Shown: piece after piece, positions 25,771 to 33,591 of the stretch
Layout of the letters: the number at the start of each line of letters is the position of its first letter
Position numbering within the stretch: the first letter of the stretch is position 1
Origin: BOG-1155 sp963717985
GTDB lineage: Bacteria; Desulfobacterota; Syntrophorhabdia; Syntrophorhabdales; WCHB1-27
NCBI GenBank assembly: GCA_963717985.1
Contig: CAVQYC010000004.1
Location: 744,001 to 808,000, forward strand
DNA: 64,000 nucleotides
Direction: 5' to 3'
Program-made: the position numbers and the translations under genes
Notes under the pieces: model-generated
What the model saw: the letters and a program-made list of their open reading frames with translations, nothing else
Database searches by the model: none
Told to the model about the DNA's origin: nothing

Positions 25771-25845
25771 ACAGTGTATGCCCGCGCCAATGATTCGTTT
25801 CACCGCCTGTGCTCGCTGCCGCATATCGAAAGGAGGTTATGAGCT

Positions 25846-26088
25846 ATGGAGCGTGAAGAGCTTTTGAAGAGAATTTCCATCGATCCCCAAGTCTGTTTCG
25901 GAAAGCCCTGTGTGCAGGAGCGGAGGATCTGGGTCTCTCTCGTGCTTGACCTGCTTGCGAGCGGTATGAAGACTAACGAGATCATGCGTGAGTACGACCT
26001 GAGCGAGGAAGACGTACTGGCGTGCATCGCCTATGGCGCCGAGATGGCCAGGGAGCGCTATGTGGATGTAGCCGGGGGCAGTAAATGA
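25846..26088 (+). CDS. DUF433 antitoxin, third copy
   Basis: 80 residues: LLKRISIDPQVCFGKPCVQERRIWVSLVLDLLASGM, then EYDLSEEDVLACIAYGAEMARERYVD. DUF433 core with the usual GTR replaced by ERR. Ribosome-binding site AGGAGGT upstream. The partner toxin that overlaps its end (ATGA) is truncated. Confidence 0.85.
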   Translation: MEREELLKRISIDPQVCFGKPCVQERRIWVSLVLDLLASGMKTNEIMREYDLSEEDVLACIAYGAEMARERYVDVAGGSK

Positions 26089-26225
26089 GGCTGAAGCTGG
26101 ATGAAAATCTAGGCCAGCAACCCCTGGAATTGTTCCTGGAAGCCGGATACGATGGGAGGGGTGAAGGGGACGGGAGGGTGATCCCCGGAAACGACGGCTT
26201 TTTTCAGCGGGCACACAAATATTGA
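26085..26225 (+). pseudogene. Truncated DUF5615 toxin
   Basis: 46 residues: MRLKLDENLGQQPLELFLEAGYDG then unrelated sequence. Only the first beta-strand and helix of the PIN-like domain remain; the TEDxDF segment is lost. The start overlaps the DUF433 stop, as in the other two modules. Confidence 0.7.
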
Positions 26226-26365
26226 CGGCGGCCACGCGATGTTCCTGAACACTCTCCCAGGATTACCTGGTTATGCAAGGTTTTTTTGTTTTCTAATGAT
26301 TTCCGCCAGCGATCTCAATGCCTCATTTACGGAGTCGTGGTCAGGAAAAATTTTCGTCATATTCT

Positions 26366-26487
26366 TCAAGCATGTTCGGATCTTTTTGCATTCTCTTCAT
26401 ATTGTTCCCTTTCCTTTTTGGATGCCTTTCTCGCGCTGATCAGCCTGATATTGTCGCCTCTTTCCGTGTGAACAATTACCGTTATGC
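26366..26487 (-). pseudogene. brnT: BrnT toxin remnant (C-terminal end)
   Basis: On the minus strand from about 26487 the frame reads ITVIVHTERGDNIRLISARKASKKEREQYEE and ends at 26366. This is the BrnT C-terminus (RISARKA...E...YE). The N-terminal half is missing: the homology begins at the stop of the HTH gene (26482). Short frames after it (26341-26400 and 26271-26360) may be antitoxin debris. Confidence 0.6.
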
Positions 26488-26823
26488 CACATTCAACATG
26501 AAATCAACGTGTACGGCATCGTAAGGAAAGACCACTTTGCCCTCATCGGTCTTTTCCAGGACTCCCGCTTTGAGGAGGGACTGTATATCGCCGTGAACCG
26601 CTTTCACGTCCCGACCGGCCCGACGCGCTGCCTCGCGGATGGTGATTGGCCCCGCGCCGGCCATGGCCTTGAGCAAGTCCCACCGCTTGCCCGAAAATAC
26701 CCTGAAAAGAAGGGCAGGTGACTCAAAGCTGATGAATGCGCCCTCCGACTTTCCTTTGAGGGCTGAGAGAAACCGTCTGTTGCTCTTTTCTCGTGAAGCA
26801 ACTTCCAGTGTAACCGTATTCAT
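26482..26823 (-). CDS. HVO_A0114-type helix-turn-helix protein (antitoxin-like)
   Basis: 113 residues from the ATG at 26823. The middle (LLKAMAGAGPITIREAARRAGRDVKAVHGDIQSLLKAGVLEK) is a winged helix; the ends (FISFESPALLFRVF; VVFPYDAVHVDFML) are typical of COG4190-like regulators. It follows the DUF6516 gene by one base. The pair is widespread and behaves like a toxin-antitoxin module by context. Confidence 0.8.
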   Translation of the reverse strand: MNTVTLEVASREKSNRRFLSALKGKSEGAFISFESPALLFRVFSGKRWDLLKAMAGAGPITIREAARRAGRDVKAVHGDIQSLLKAGVLEKTDEGKVVFPYDAVHVDFMLNVA

Positions 26824-26824
26824 G

Positions 26825-27106
26825 TCAAAACCTCCAGTTGTCGACATCTTTCCAGAAATCACCAAGCAGGGCTTCCGCCGTCGTAAAAACATACTCCACT
26901 TCTTCAGCGCCCACATGTTTGTGGTCTCCCTTGCCTGACTCATTATCGTAACGCAGCACACATACGCCGTCTATCACAAGGGCCAGCCTGTACTTTAGCG
27001 TATGAGCACTGCCTGGCTGAGGCCGCGACAATCTCCGGACCACCATCTCGACAAACACCGACTCGGAAAGGATACGGCGTTCGTTAAGGAGTATTTCAGC
27101 GCCCAT
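26825..27106 (-). CDS. DUF6516 protein, putative toxin
   Basis: 93 residues from MGAEILLNERRIL; an ATG at 27154 would add 16 residues that do not look conserved. Landmarks are FVEMVVRRLSRPQPGSAHTLKYRLALV, GVCVLRYDNESGKGDHKHVG and the final FWKDVDNWRF. DUF6516 genes are regularly paired with HVO_A0114-type HTH genes as here. The histidines in GDHKH suggest a catalytic or metal site. Function unproven. Confidence 0.75.
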   Translation of the reverse strand: MGAEILLNERRILSESVFVEMVVRRLSRPQPGSAHTLKYRLALVIDGVCVLRYDNESGKGDHKHVGAEEVEYVFTTAEALLGDFWKDVDNWRF

Positions 27107-27361
27107 GTTGGAAAGGATAACAACACTTGGACATGTTGTCAATATCTCCAACATCTGGCAGGAAGGAAGACGGGGCCACCGTAACTTGGCCTGTCATACT
27201 ACCCTCCATTATTCCGGCTGGACAGAATGGTGGCCGCGTGAAAGTTCAGGGCCGGCCATCAATAAGTAAATAACACCTTATCGCCCCGCAGACGGGCTTT
27301 TTTCGCAACCCACTGGGCTGTGAGAAAGGGCGGTCGGGCAAAAAGTCGCGAGCTATGCTTT
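27107..27361. other. Intergenic stretch without a recognisable gene
   Basis: No convincing coding frame. The sequence leads into the second 13-bp repeat array. Confidence 0.4.
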
Positions 27362-27413
27362 TTGTCACGCCTGGTTGCCATCCCTCCTTATCACCTCTGG
27401 TTGTCACTTTGAC
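27362..27413. repeat. Four tandem 13-bp units, right edge of accessory island
   Basis: Units start at 27362, 27375, 27388 and 27401; the last (TTGTCACTTTGAC) is identical to the last unit of the array at 6388-6452, and both arrays follow TATGCTTTT. Confidence 0.8.
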
Positions 27414-27602
27414 AGGTGAGCAGGAAACAGGGACAATATTCTAAGACCGGGCAGTCGCTTTGATAGGTATGGAGAGCTGATATAGCGTGAGCCCGTTTTA
27501 GCCGGTTTCGGAAGCCCCCGCAAACCGGCGCCGCTCTTTGACAATTGAGCCCCGACCCACGCCCTAAGGGCGGGACCGGCGACCGGCGATCAGCGGGGTA
27601 CC

Positions 27603-27660
27603 CAGCTCCACATTGCTTTGCTGGGTCGCACCAGCTCCATAGTGCTTTGCTGGGTCGCAC
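27603..27660. repeat. Dispersed 29-bp repeat, tandem copies 2 and 3
   Basis: Two 29-base units (27603-27631, 27632-27660), CAGCTCC...GGGTCGCAC, directly repeated and differing at about three positions; a third copy is at 1116-1144. Confidence 0.75.
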
Positions 27661-27783
27661 CCGGCCGTTCGGACGACTGCGTCCCTCTCGGCAGGAGCGC
27701 CCACCCCCCCCCTGAAACCGTCCACTTTCGTCCACTCCCCTCCGGGAAGGCTTGCAGGATGCCTCCGCTGAAGTCGAGGCGCT

Positions 27784-27891
27784 TTCCTCATAGGCGCCCA
27801 CGCCTTGACCCATGCGGACTGCATTATTTCGCGTGACCTGGGGGTGTACAAAAGCTATTTCAGCGATCTGAAGGTGGTGAGTTCGATATGA
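27784..27891 (+). pseudogene. 3' fragment of a PIN-domain toxin gene
   Basis: Reads FLIGAHALTHADCIISRDLG, then VYKSYFSDLKVVSSI and a stop. It matches, over 108 bases with few differences, the 3' end of the zinc-ribbon PIN gene (8127-8234). The upstream part is missing, so it is a relic of a second copy. Confidence 0.8.
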
Positions 27892-28050
27892 GCGGCCCGG
27901 CAACATAAAAAAGGACCGATCCTTCGTAATTTTTATATTTACCTCTTTTCGCAGTTAGCCCATAATCTAGAAGGATATGCTATGTCACCGGCGACGTGCA
28001 AAGAGATAGCGGAATGGTCGTGTGTGTGCAGAGATGAAAGGAGGGCAGGA

Positions 28051-28446
28051 GTGGAGACAAAAAACATTCGGCAGACGGTGACGTTCAGGACAAGTCCACA
28101 TGTTGTGTATGAAATGCTGATGGATTCGCGCAAACACGCTGGGTTCACGGGGGACAAGGCCGGCATCAGCCGAAAGGTGGGCGGCAAATTCACTGCCTAC
28201 GGAGGGTACATTAGCGGTATTAACCTCGATCTCGTGCCGGACAAAAAGATTGTTCAGTCGTGGAGAGGCAACGACTGGCCTGAGGGTCATTTCTCTACGG
28301 TGACTTTTTCCCTGGAAGAAGTGAAAACAGGCACCCGACTTACTTTCCGGCAGAGTGGCGTTCCCGAAGACCAGTACGACGGGATCAATCAGGGCTGGCG
28401 CGACTTCTATTGGAAACCTATGCGGGAGATGATCGGGAAGGGTTAG
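28051..28446 (+). CDS. SRPBCC/AHSA1-type START-like protein
   Basis: 131 residues from the GTG at 28051, chosen because AGGAGG lies 6 bases upstream and the fold begins at once (IRQTVTFRTSPHVVYEMLMDSRKHAGFTG). KVGGKFTAYGGYISG and QSWRGNDWPEGHFSTVTFSLEE continue the Activator of Hsp90 ATPase homologue 1 fold, ending with a GWRDFYWKPMREMI helix. A small ligand-binding or stress protein; ligand unknown. Confidence 0.85.
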   Translation: METKNIRQTVTFRTSPHVVYEMLMDSRKHAGFTGDKAGISRKVGGKFTAYGGYISGINLDLVPDKKIVQSWRGNDWPEGHFSTVTFSLEEVKTGTRLTFRQSGVPEDQYDGINQGWRDFYWKPMREMIGKG

Positions 28447-28524
28447 ACAACAGTTTCTTTCCTCACGGATCGGGGAGCATCGGGATCATGAGAGAAGCAA
28501 AGTAACGAATGTGAGAGGAAATTT

Positions 28525-29346
28525 ATGCACTTCATTACCTTTTCCCGGAAAATGGGTGCCCGGGGGACAGAAATTGCGAGGCTGGTGGCAAAAGAGCTGC
28601 AGTATGACTTTTATGATACTGAAGCCATCGAGACTACGGCCAGGGAAATGGGCATCCTGGACGATATCGGAAAGGTGGACGACAAGGCCCCGCCTTTATT
28701 AAAAAGATTTTTCACCCACCGTCCCGAAGTCTTGATCGACCGCCTCCATGCCGTTATTTATGAGCTTGCGGGCCGGGGGGATGCGGTGTTCCTGGGACGT
28801 GGAGGCAACATACTTCTCCGGTCTATTCCCGGTGCGCTTCATGTCCGGATAATCGCTTCCCGACAGACGCGTCTCCGGAACCTGATGGAGAGAGGCTTCA
28901 AGAGAGAGGCGGCCCTCGCGGCAATGGAGAAGAGCGATCACGAGAGAGAAAGCTTTATCAAATTTGCCTTCCGCCGGGATTGGGAGAATCCCGAGCTGTA
29001 TGATGTGGTCCTCAATACGGACTATCTTACCGTCGATGTTGCGGCTCATACAATCTTGTGTGCAGCCCGCACCGAAGACGTGAGAAATCGCTCTGCCGAC
29101 GTGAAAAACTCCCTGGAAATTATGGGACTTGCAGCAAGAGTGGAGGCTGCTCTCACTGAAGGCGGCTTTCCGCCGGGCTACATTTCCAGCTCCGTGAGCG
29201 GGGGCGGCAAAGTCCGATTAACGGGGGTCGTGCAGGTACCTTGGGAAAAATCAGCCGCGGAAGGGGCCGTGAAAGAAGTTGGAGGCGTTGAGTCTGTGGA
29301 AAATCAGATTGAGATAGCCAGTTCGTCACCAATTCCCAACAGATAG
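28525..29346 (+). CDS. Cytidylate kinase-like protein with C-terminal BON-like domain
   Basis: 273 residues. MHFITFSRKMGARGTEIARLVAKELQYDFYD is the variant P-loop start of the cytidylate-kinase-like (Cytidylate_kin2) family; FLGRGGNILLRSIPGALHVRIIAS and RRDWENPELYDVVLNTDYL are other landmarks. Residues about 200-265 (VEAALTEG, GKVRLTGVVQVP, VKEVGGVESVENQIEI) look like a BON domain, a lipid- or protein-binding module. The fusion is uncommon. Substrate unknown. Confidence 0.82.
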   Translation: MHFITFSRKMGARGTEIARLVAKELQYDFYDTEAIETTAREMGILDDIGKVDDKAPPLLKRFFTHRPEVLIDRLHAVIYELAGRGDAVFLGRGGNILLRSIPGALHVRIIASRQTRLRNLMERGFKREAALAAMEKSDHERESFIKFAFRRDWENPELYDVVLNTDYLTVDVAAHTILCAARTEDVRNRSADVKNSLEIMGLAARVEAALTEGGFPPGYISSSVSGGGKVRLTGVVQVPWEKSAAEGAVKEVGGVESVENQIEIASSSPIPNR

Positions 29347-29496
29347 AGCCTCCTCCCGTCGAGGCCCGGACAGGAGCGGGTGAAGCTGAGGAATAATTTG
29401 ACAAGCCTTTCCCGCGTGGGTTAGGATTTCCACTGTTTTAAATCGAGGCGCGCCCCAAAAGGCCCGTTCTTCGGGCGCTGACCGGGATGGAGAGCC

Positions 29497-29703
29497 ATGA
29501 AAGGGACCATAGAGATCGATCAGGAACGCTGCAAGGGTTGTCTTTTCTGCGTCGAGCACTGCCCGAAGAAGGCGATATCCCTCAGCAGCAAGCTCAACAT
29601 GAAAGGCTATTTCGTGGCGGAATTTAGCGACGACGGATGCACGGGCTGTGCCATGTGCGCCGTGGTCTGCCCCGAGGTGGCCATCGAGGTGTACAAGGCG
29701 TGA
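29497..29703 (+). CDS. korD: 2-oxoacid:ferredoxin oxidoreductase delta-like ferredoxin
   Basis: 68 residues with two 4Fe-4S motifs: CKGCLFCVEHCP and CTGCAMCAVVCP. Small two-cluster ferredoxins of this type are the delta subunit of KorDABC/VorDABC enzymes. It overlaps the alpha-subunit start (GTGA). This gene is intact although the next three are frameshifted. Confidence 0.88.
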   Translation: MKGTIEIDQERCKGCLFCVEHCPKKAISLSSKLNMKGYFVAEFSDDGCTGCAMCAVVCPEVAIEVYKA

Positions 29704-30774
29704 AGAAGCTCATGAACGGGAACAGCGCATGCGCGGAAGCGGCTGTTCTCGCCGGCTGCACCTGCTACTTCGGCTATCCTATCACCCCGCAGAACGAGCT
29801 GGGCGAATACATGGCCCGTAGGCTGCCGGACGTGCCGGGAGGGGTGTTCATCCAGTCCGAGAGCGAGATTGCGGCGATCAACATGGTCCTCGGGGCCAGC
29901 GTCGCAGGCGCCCGGGCCATGACGTCATCGAGCAGTCCGGGGATCAGCCTCAAGCAGGAGGGCATCTCGTACCTGGCGGCGGACGAGCTTCCGGCCGTCA
30001 TTGTCAACATGTCGAGGGGCGGCCCCGGCATGGGGAACATCTCGCCGGCCCAATCGGACTACCTCCAGGCTACCCGCGGCGGCGGCCACGGAGACTACCG
30101 GACTATCGTTCTCGCCCCCTCGTCCGTTCAGGAGATCGCCGATCTCATGCCCCTGGCTTTCGACCTCGCCGACCGCTACAGGAACCCCGTGGTGGTGCTG
30201 GGCGACGGCATGCTCGGGCAGATGATGGAGCCTGTGAGCTTTGACGGGATCGCGAAGGGAAAGGATTACGTAAAGGATTATATCCTCACCGGGGCCGATG
30301 GGCAGGCCCTCCCGCATGGTCCGGTCGCTCCTCTTCGACGTGAAGGAGGAAGAGGAGCACAACTGGAAGCTCTTCAGGAAATTCCAGCGCATGGAGCAGA
30401 ACGAGGTGCGCTTCGAATCGCTCCTGACCGAAGACGCGGACATGATAGTGGTTGCCTACGGCACGGGCGCGAGGATCGCGCGGGGCGCCATCAAGCGGCT
30501 CAGACAGGAGCATCTCAAGGTGGGGCTTATCCGCCCCATCACCCTCTGGCCTTTCCCGAAAAAGGCCATCCAGGAAGCGGCCGCGCAGGTGAGCGACTTC
30601 TTCGTCTTCGAGATGAATACGGGGCAGATGGTGGAAGACGTGAGGCTTGCCCTCGAAGGGAGGGGGCGCGTCCATTTCTACGGAAGGCCGGGCGGCGTCA
30701 TACCCACGCCGGTGGAGCTGTTCCGCATCATTTCCCGTCATTACTACCAATCGGTCAAAGGGAAGAAACAGTGA
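29700..30774 (+). pseudogene. korA: 2-oxoacid:ferredoxin oxidoreductase alpha subunit, frameshifted
   Basis: The first frame carries NGNSACAEAAVLAGC, FGYPITPQNELGEYMA and VVLGDGMLGQMMEPV; the second, from about 30298, carries GRPSRMVRSLLFDVKEEEE, MIVVAYGTGARIARGAI and VEDVRLALEGRGRVHFYG to the stop at 30774. One base too many or too few near 30297-30306 breaks it. An accidental 414-codon frame runs through the junction in the wrong phase. Starts GTG overlapping korD. Either decay or a sequence error. Confidence 0.82.
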
Positions 30775-31514
30775 AGAAAGTCTACGCAAGACCCAGGCTC
30801 CTGAAGGAGGCCCACTTCCACTATTGTCCGGGGTGCGGCCATGCCATCGTGACCCGCCTGCATCGCGGAGGTGGTCGATGAGATGGAATTGGCCGGGAAG
30901 GCCATCTGCGTGGCCCCGGCAGGATGCGGCATGCTCGTCTACAATTACTTCGATTTCGACACCCTGGAGTCGGCCCATGGCCGCGGTGCGGCCGTTGCCA
31001 CGGGGATCAAGCGGGTGCGGCCGGAAAACCTCGTCTTTTCATACCAGGGGGACGGGGACCTGGCCGCCATCGGCACCGCCGAGAGCTTCCACGCGGCCAA
31101 CCGGGGCGAGCACATTTCGGTCATTTTCGTGAATAACGGCGTATACGGCATGACGGGCGGCCAGATGGCGCCCACGACCCTCATCGACCAGGTCACGACC
31201 ACGTCGCCCCGAGGCAGGACATCGGAGAAGGAAGGTCATCCCGTGAAGATGTGCGAGGTGCTCGCGGTCCTGCCGGGGACGTCCTACCTGGAGAGGGTGG
31301 CGGTCAACAAGCCCGCGGCGATCCTCAAGGCAAAGAAGGCCATCGCGAAGTCCTTCGAGCACCAGTTGAAGAAAGACGGGGTTCTCCATGGTGGAGATCC
31401 TGTCTCCCTGCCCCACCAATTGGAAGATGAGCGCCCTCGAAGCGTGCACGTGGATCGACGATGTGATGGCCGTCGGAGTTCCCCCTGGGCGTCGTGAAAG
31501 AGGTGCCATGCTGA
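30771..31514 (+). pseudogene. korB: 2-oxoacid:ferredoxin oxidoreductase beta subunit, frameshifted
   Basis: Landmarks: HFHYCPGCGHAIVTRL at the start, then VDEMELAGKAICVAPAGC, the thiamine-diphosphate motif (YQGDGDLAAIGTAES...IFVNN) and MTGGQMAPTTL. Phase changes near 30860 (an extra C), near 31380 (an extra G in a GGGG run) and near 31475; the end reads EFPLGVVKEVPC to a stop at 31512. Three frameshifts in 740 bases. The start overlaps korA (GTGA). Confidence 0.82.
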
Positions 31515-32048
31515 TCAGGACGATCTTTTCCGGTTTTGGGGGCCAGGGAGTCCTTTCCATGGGATATACCATTGCCAATGCGGCAATGATAGAAGGGAAG
31601 CACGTCACCTATCTGCCGTCCTACGGCGTTGAGGTGCGGGGCGGGACGGCGAACTGCACGGTCGTTGTATCGGACGAGGAGATAGCCTCACCCGTTGCCT
31701 CCGAGCCGGAATTCGTCGTTGCCATGAATCAGCCCTCCTTTGTGAGGTTTCAGAGCATCCTCCCCGCGGGCGGCCTCATCTGCGTCAATTCCTCGATGGT
31801 TGACACGTCGTCGGCAAGGGGGGACATAGAGGTGGTCGCGATCCCCACGAGCGAGCTGGCGGAACAGCTCGGCACGGTGAAGGTGGCCAACATGGTGATG
31901 CTGGGGGCATTGATCAGGGTGAGCAATATCGTCTCCTTTGAGCTTCCTCCTCAAGAACCTGTCCGAAGTGCTGGGAGAGGGCAAATCGCGGTTGACGAAG
32001 CTGAACAGAAGCGCGCTCGAACGGGGCTTCCGCTACATAAAGGAATAG
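31508..32048 (+). pseudogene. korC: 2-oxoacid:ferredoxin oxidoreductase gamma subunit, frameshifted
   Basis: MLIRTIFSGFGGQGVLSMG, LPSYGVEVRGGTANCTVVVSD and VKVANMVMLGALI define the gamma subunit. Near 31940 the phase changes: the proper end LLKNLSEVLGEGKSRLTKLN, RSALERGFRYIKE lies in another frame, stopping at 32046. The start overlaps korB by 7 bases. Confidence 0.82.
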
Positions 32049-32167
32049 GCTCCAGCGGCCGGGCCGGCGGCGCGCGGGTCTCCTAAGGGGCTATCCTTCA
32101 TGGAGGCCTTCGTCACATACAAATATGGGCCCGCAGAAAATGGGCCGATAGAGGGGGCCGGGTACAA

Positions 32168-32596
32168 ATGGTCATTACACAGATTTCCATCATATTAGAC
32201 AACGTGCCTGGGGCACTATCAAACGTCAGCGAGATACTCGGGAGAGAGGGCGTCAATATCCGCGCCATCTCCGTCGCCGACACGTCCGACCTGAGCACGG
32301 TCCGTTTTGTTGCGGACGATCCGGTAAAGGCGTTGAACATCCTGAAGGGTCGCGGTTTCAGGACAAAGGAGACGGACGTCCTTGCCGTGGAGACGCCCGA
32401 TCATCCGGGGGGTATGAACGCGGTTCTTCGTCCGCTCAAGGAGGCGGGCATCAACGTCCATTATCTCTACCCTCACCTCGGCAGGGTGGGCGGGCAGGCA
32501 ATCGTCATCCTCGGCGTGGACAGGACCGAGGACGCGCAAAAGGTATTGCTCCGGAACTGGGTCCAGACCCTCGGTAAAGAGGTCTACACCGTCTGA
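32168..32596 (+). CDS. Tandem ACT-domain protein
   Basis: 142 residues made of two ACT domains: ISIILDNVPGALSNVSEILGREGVNIRAIS and, from about residue 72, VETPDHPGGMNAVLRPLKEAGINVHYLYPH. Such proteins often lie with phenylacetate/indolepyruvate or aromatic acid CoA ligases and oxidoreductases and bind amino acids. It follows the kor genes on the same strand. Confidence 0.88.
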   Translation: MVITQISIILDNVPGALSNVSEILGREGVNIRAISVADTSDLSTVRFVADDPVKALNILKGRGFRTKETDVLAVETPDHPGGMNAVLRPLKEAGINVHYLYPHLGRVGGQAIVILGVDRTEDAQKVLLRNWVQTLGKEVYTV

Positions 32597-32645
32597 GCCG
32601 GATCGCTTATCCTCGCCCCGTCTTTGATGCGGCATCAAAGCTCTC

Positions 32646-33002
32646 CTAGAGATATGTATCGATGAGGAGAGCGCCGTTTGCTTCCGGGGTCGACGCGGCC
32701 ATGTTGCGCCGGTACGCTGCTATCGCCATGGTCCTGAGGCGCTCATTCAGACCGACGTCCCGTTTCAGGGCTTCAGTGACTCGTGGGAGCCCGTCGATGC
32801 TCGTCATCGACGCAGCCGGCGCCTCAACTACCTCAAGCCTTGTCCGTATGGCGGGGATGAAGTTAAGGGGTCTGAGAGGCGAACGCCTTTCCCCACGAAT
32901 AACGATGCTGGTTGTTCCGGCCGCCAACGCCTTCACGAAAGACACCCCTTCCCGCTTCCCTGGGCTGTCTGGCGGCTCCGGCGATCTCGTAAAAGCAGGC
33001 AA
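32646..33002 (-). pseudogene. Uncharacterised gene, apparently frameshifted
   Basis: The longest frame (118 codons) contains FVKALAAGTTSIVIRGERRS, NFIPAIRTRLEVVEAPAASM and GLNERLRTMAIAAYRRNMA, which looks like real protein. Upstream of about 32950 the credible sequence switches to another frame (GSFIVDIACFYEIAGAARQ), so the N-terminus is out of phase. A strong promoter (33076-33104) drives it. I do not recognise the family. Confidence 0.45.
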
Positions 33003-33075
33003 TATCTACGATGAAAGACCCGGCGCTTTCCGTCCTACCCTTGCGGATAGTTTGGCCTTTTCAGCAGCTGAGTAT

Positions 33076-33104
33076 GTTATACTATGTAATATATGTTTTG
33101 TCAA
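33076..33104 (-). promoter_or_regulatory. Strong sigma-70 promoter on the minus strand
   Basis: TTGACA (complement of 33099-33104) and TATAAC (complement of 33076-33081) with a 17-base spacer. It reads towards the frameshifted gene at 32646-33002. Confidence 0.6.
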
Positions 33105-33339
33105 GACAAATATCAGGGCCTTTGGGAATCCCAATCTGAGTCAGACCGTATGGCGCCCTTCCTCAAGGTGCTGTGCCCAAGCGACCGCTAAATTATTTGA
33201 TCTTTATTCGATTCTGTGCCATCATAATACCCGAAGTTTCGGACGTGTTGACCGGGCGCCGCAATGCCTGAAACGACGTCGGGGTCTTTTTTTAGCATGG
33301 TCCGGATTTTCCATTTTTGCATGAGGAGGTATTTTGGGT
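33105..33339 (+). other. Leader region of the cold-shock gene
   Basis: No gene is visible. Cold-shock mRNAs usually carry a long structured leader; I cannot point to a clear + strand promoter here, but GAGGAGG at 33323-33329 is a strong ribosome-binding site. Confidence 0.35.
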
Positions 33340-33540
33340 ATGGCAAAGGGAACTGTCAAGTGGTTCAACGCATCGAAGGGTTTTGGATTCATTGAGAAAG
33401 AGGACGGTGGAGATGTCTTTGTTCATTATAGTGCCATCCAGGACGAGGGGTTCAAGTCCTTGGCGGAGGGTCAAGCAGTCAGTTTTGATGTAGTCGACAG
33501 CCCGAAAGGTCCGAAAGCTGCAAACGTAACCAAGCTCTAA
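33340..33540 (+). CDS. cspA: Cold-shock protein (CspA family)
   Basis: 66 residues, MAKGTVKWFNASKGFGFIE with RNP1 (KGFGFI) and RNP2-like (VFVHYSAI) motifs, ending KAANVTKL. An OB-fold RNA chaperone. A TTG two codons upstream (33334) is closer to the ribosome-binding site, but the conserved start is MAKGTV. A hairpin follows directly. Confidence 0.95.
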   Translation: MAKGTVKWFNASKGFGFIEKEDGGDVFVHYSAIQDEGFKSLAEGQAVSFDVVDSPKGPKAANVTKL

Positions 33541-33545
33541 AGAGA

Positions 33546-33572
33546 AAGGGCAGGTCCTCGCGGCCTGCCCTT
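33546..33572 (+). terminator. Hairpin after the cold-shock gene
   Basis: AAGGGCAGG (33546-33554) and CCTGCCCTT (33564-33572) form a 9-bp stem, 5 bases after the stop. It is not followed by a T run, so it may be a bidirectional or weak terminator, serving also the convergent DUF4412 gene. Confidence 0.6.
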
Positions 33573-33591
33573 CCACATATCGCACGTCGTT

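Noticed and set aside
29637..30881. A 414-codon open frame across the kor region as one protein
   Set aside because: The first part is the alpha subunit, but after about 30300 the frame is out of phase with the real alpha sequence and only by chance re-enters the beta subunit start.
31388..32086. A 232-codon frame as one gamma-type protein
   Set aside because: Its first 40 codons are the beta subunit's C-terminal part and its last 45 are out of phase with the true gamma end; it is a by-product of the frameshifts.
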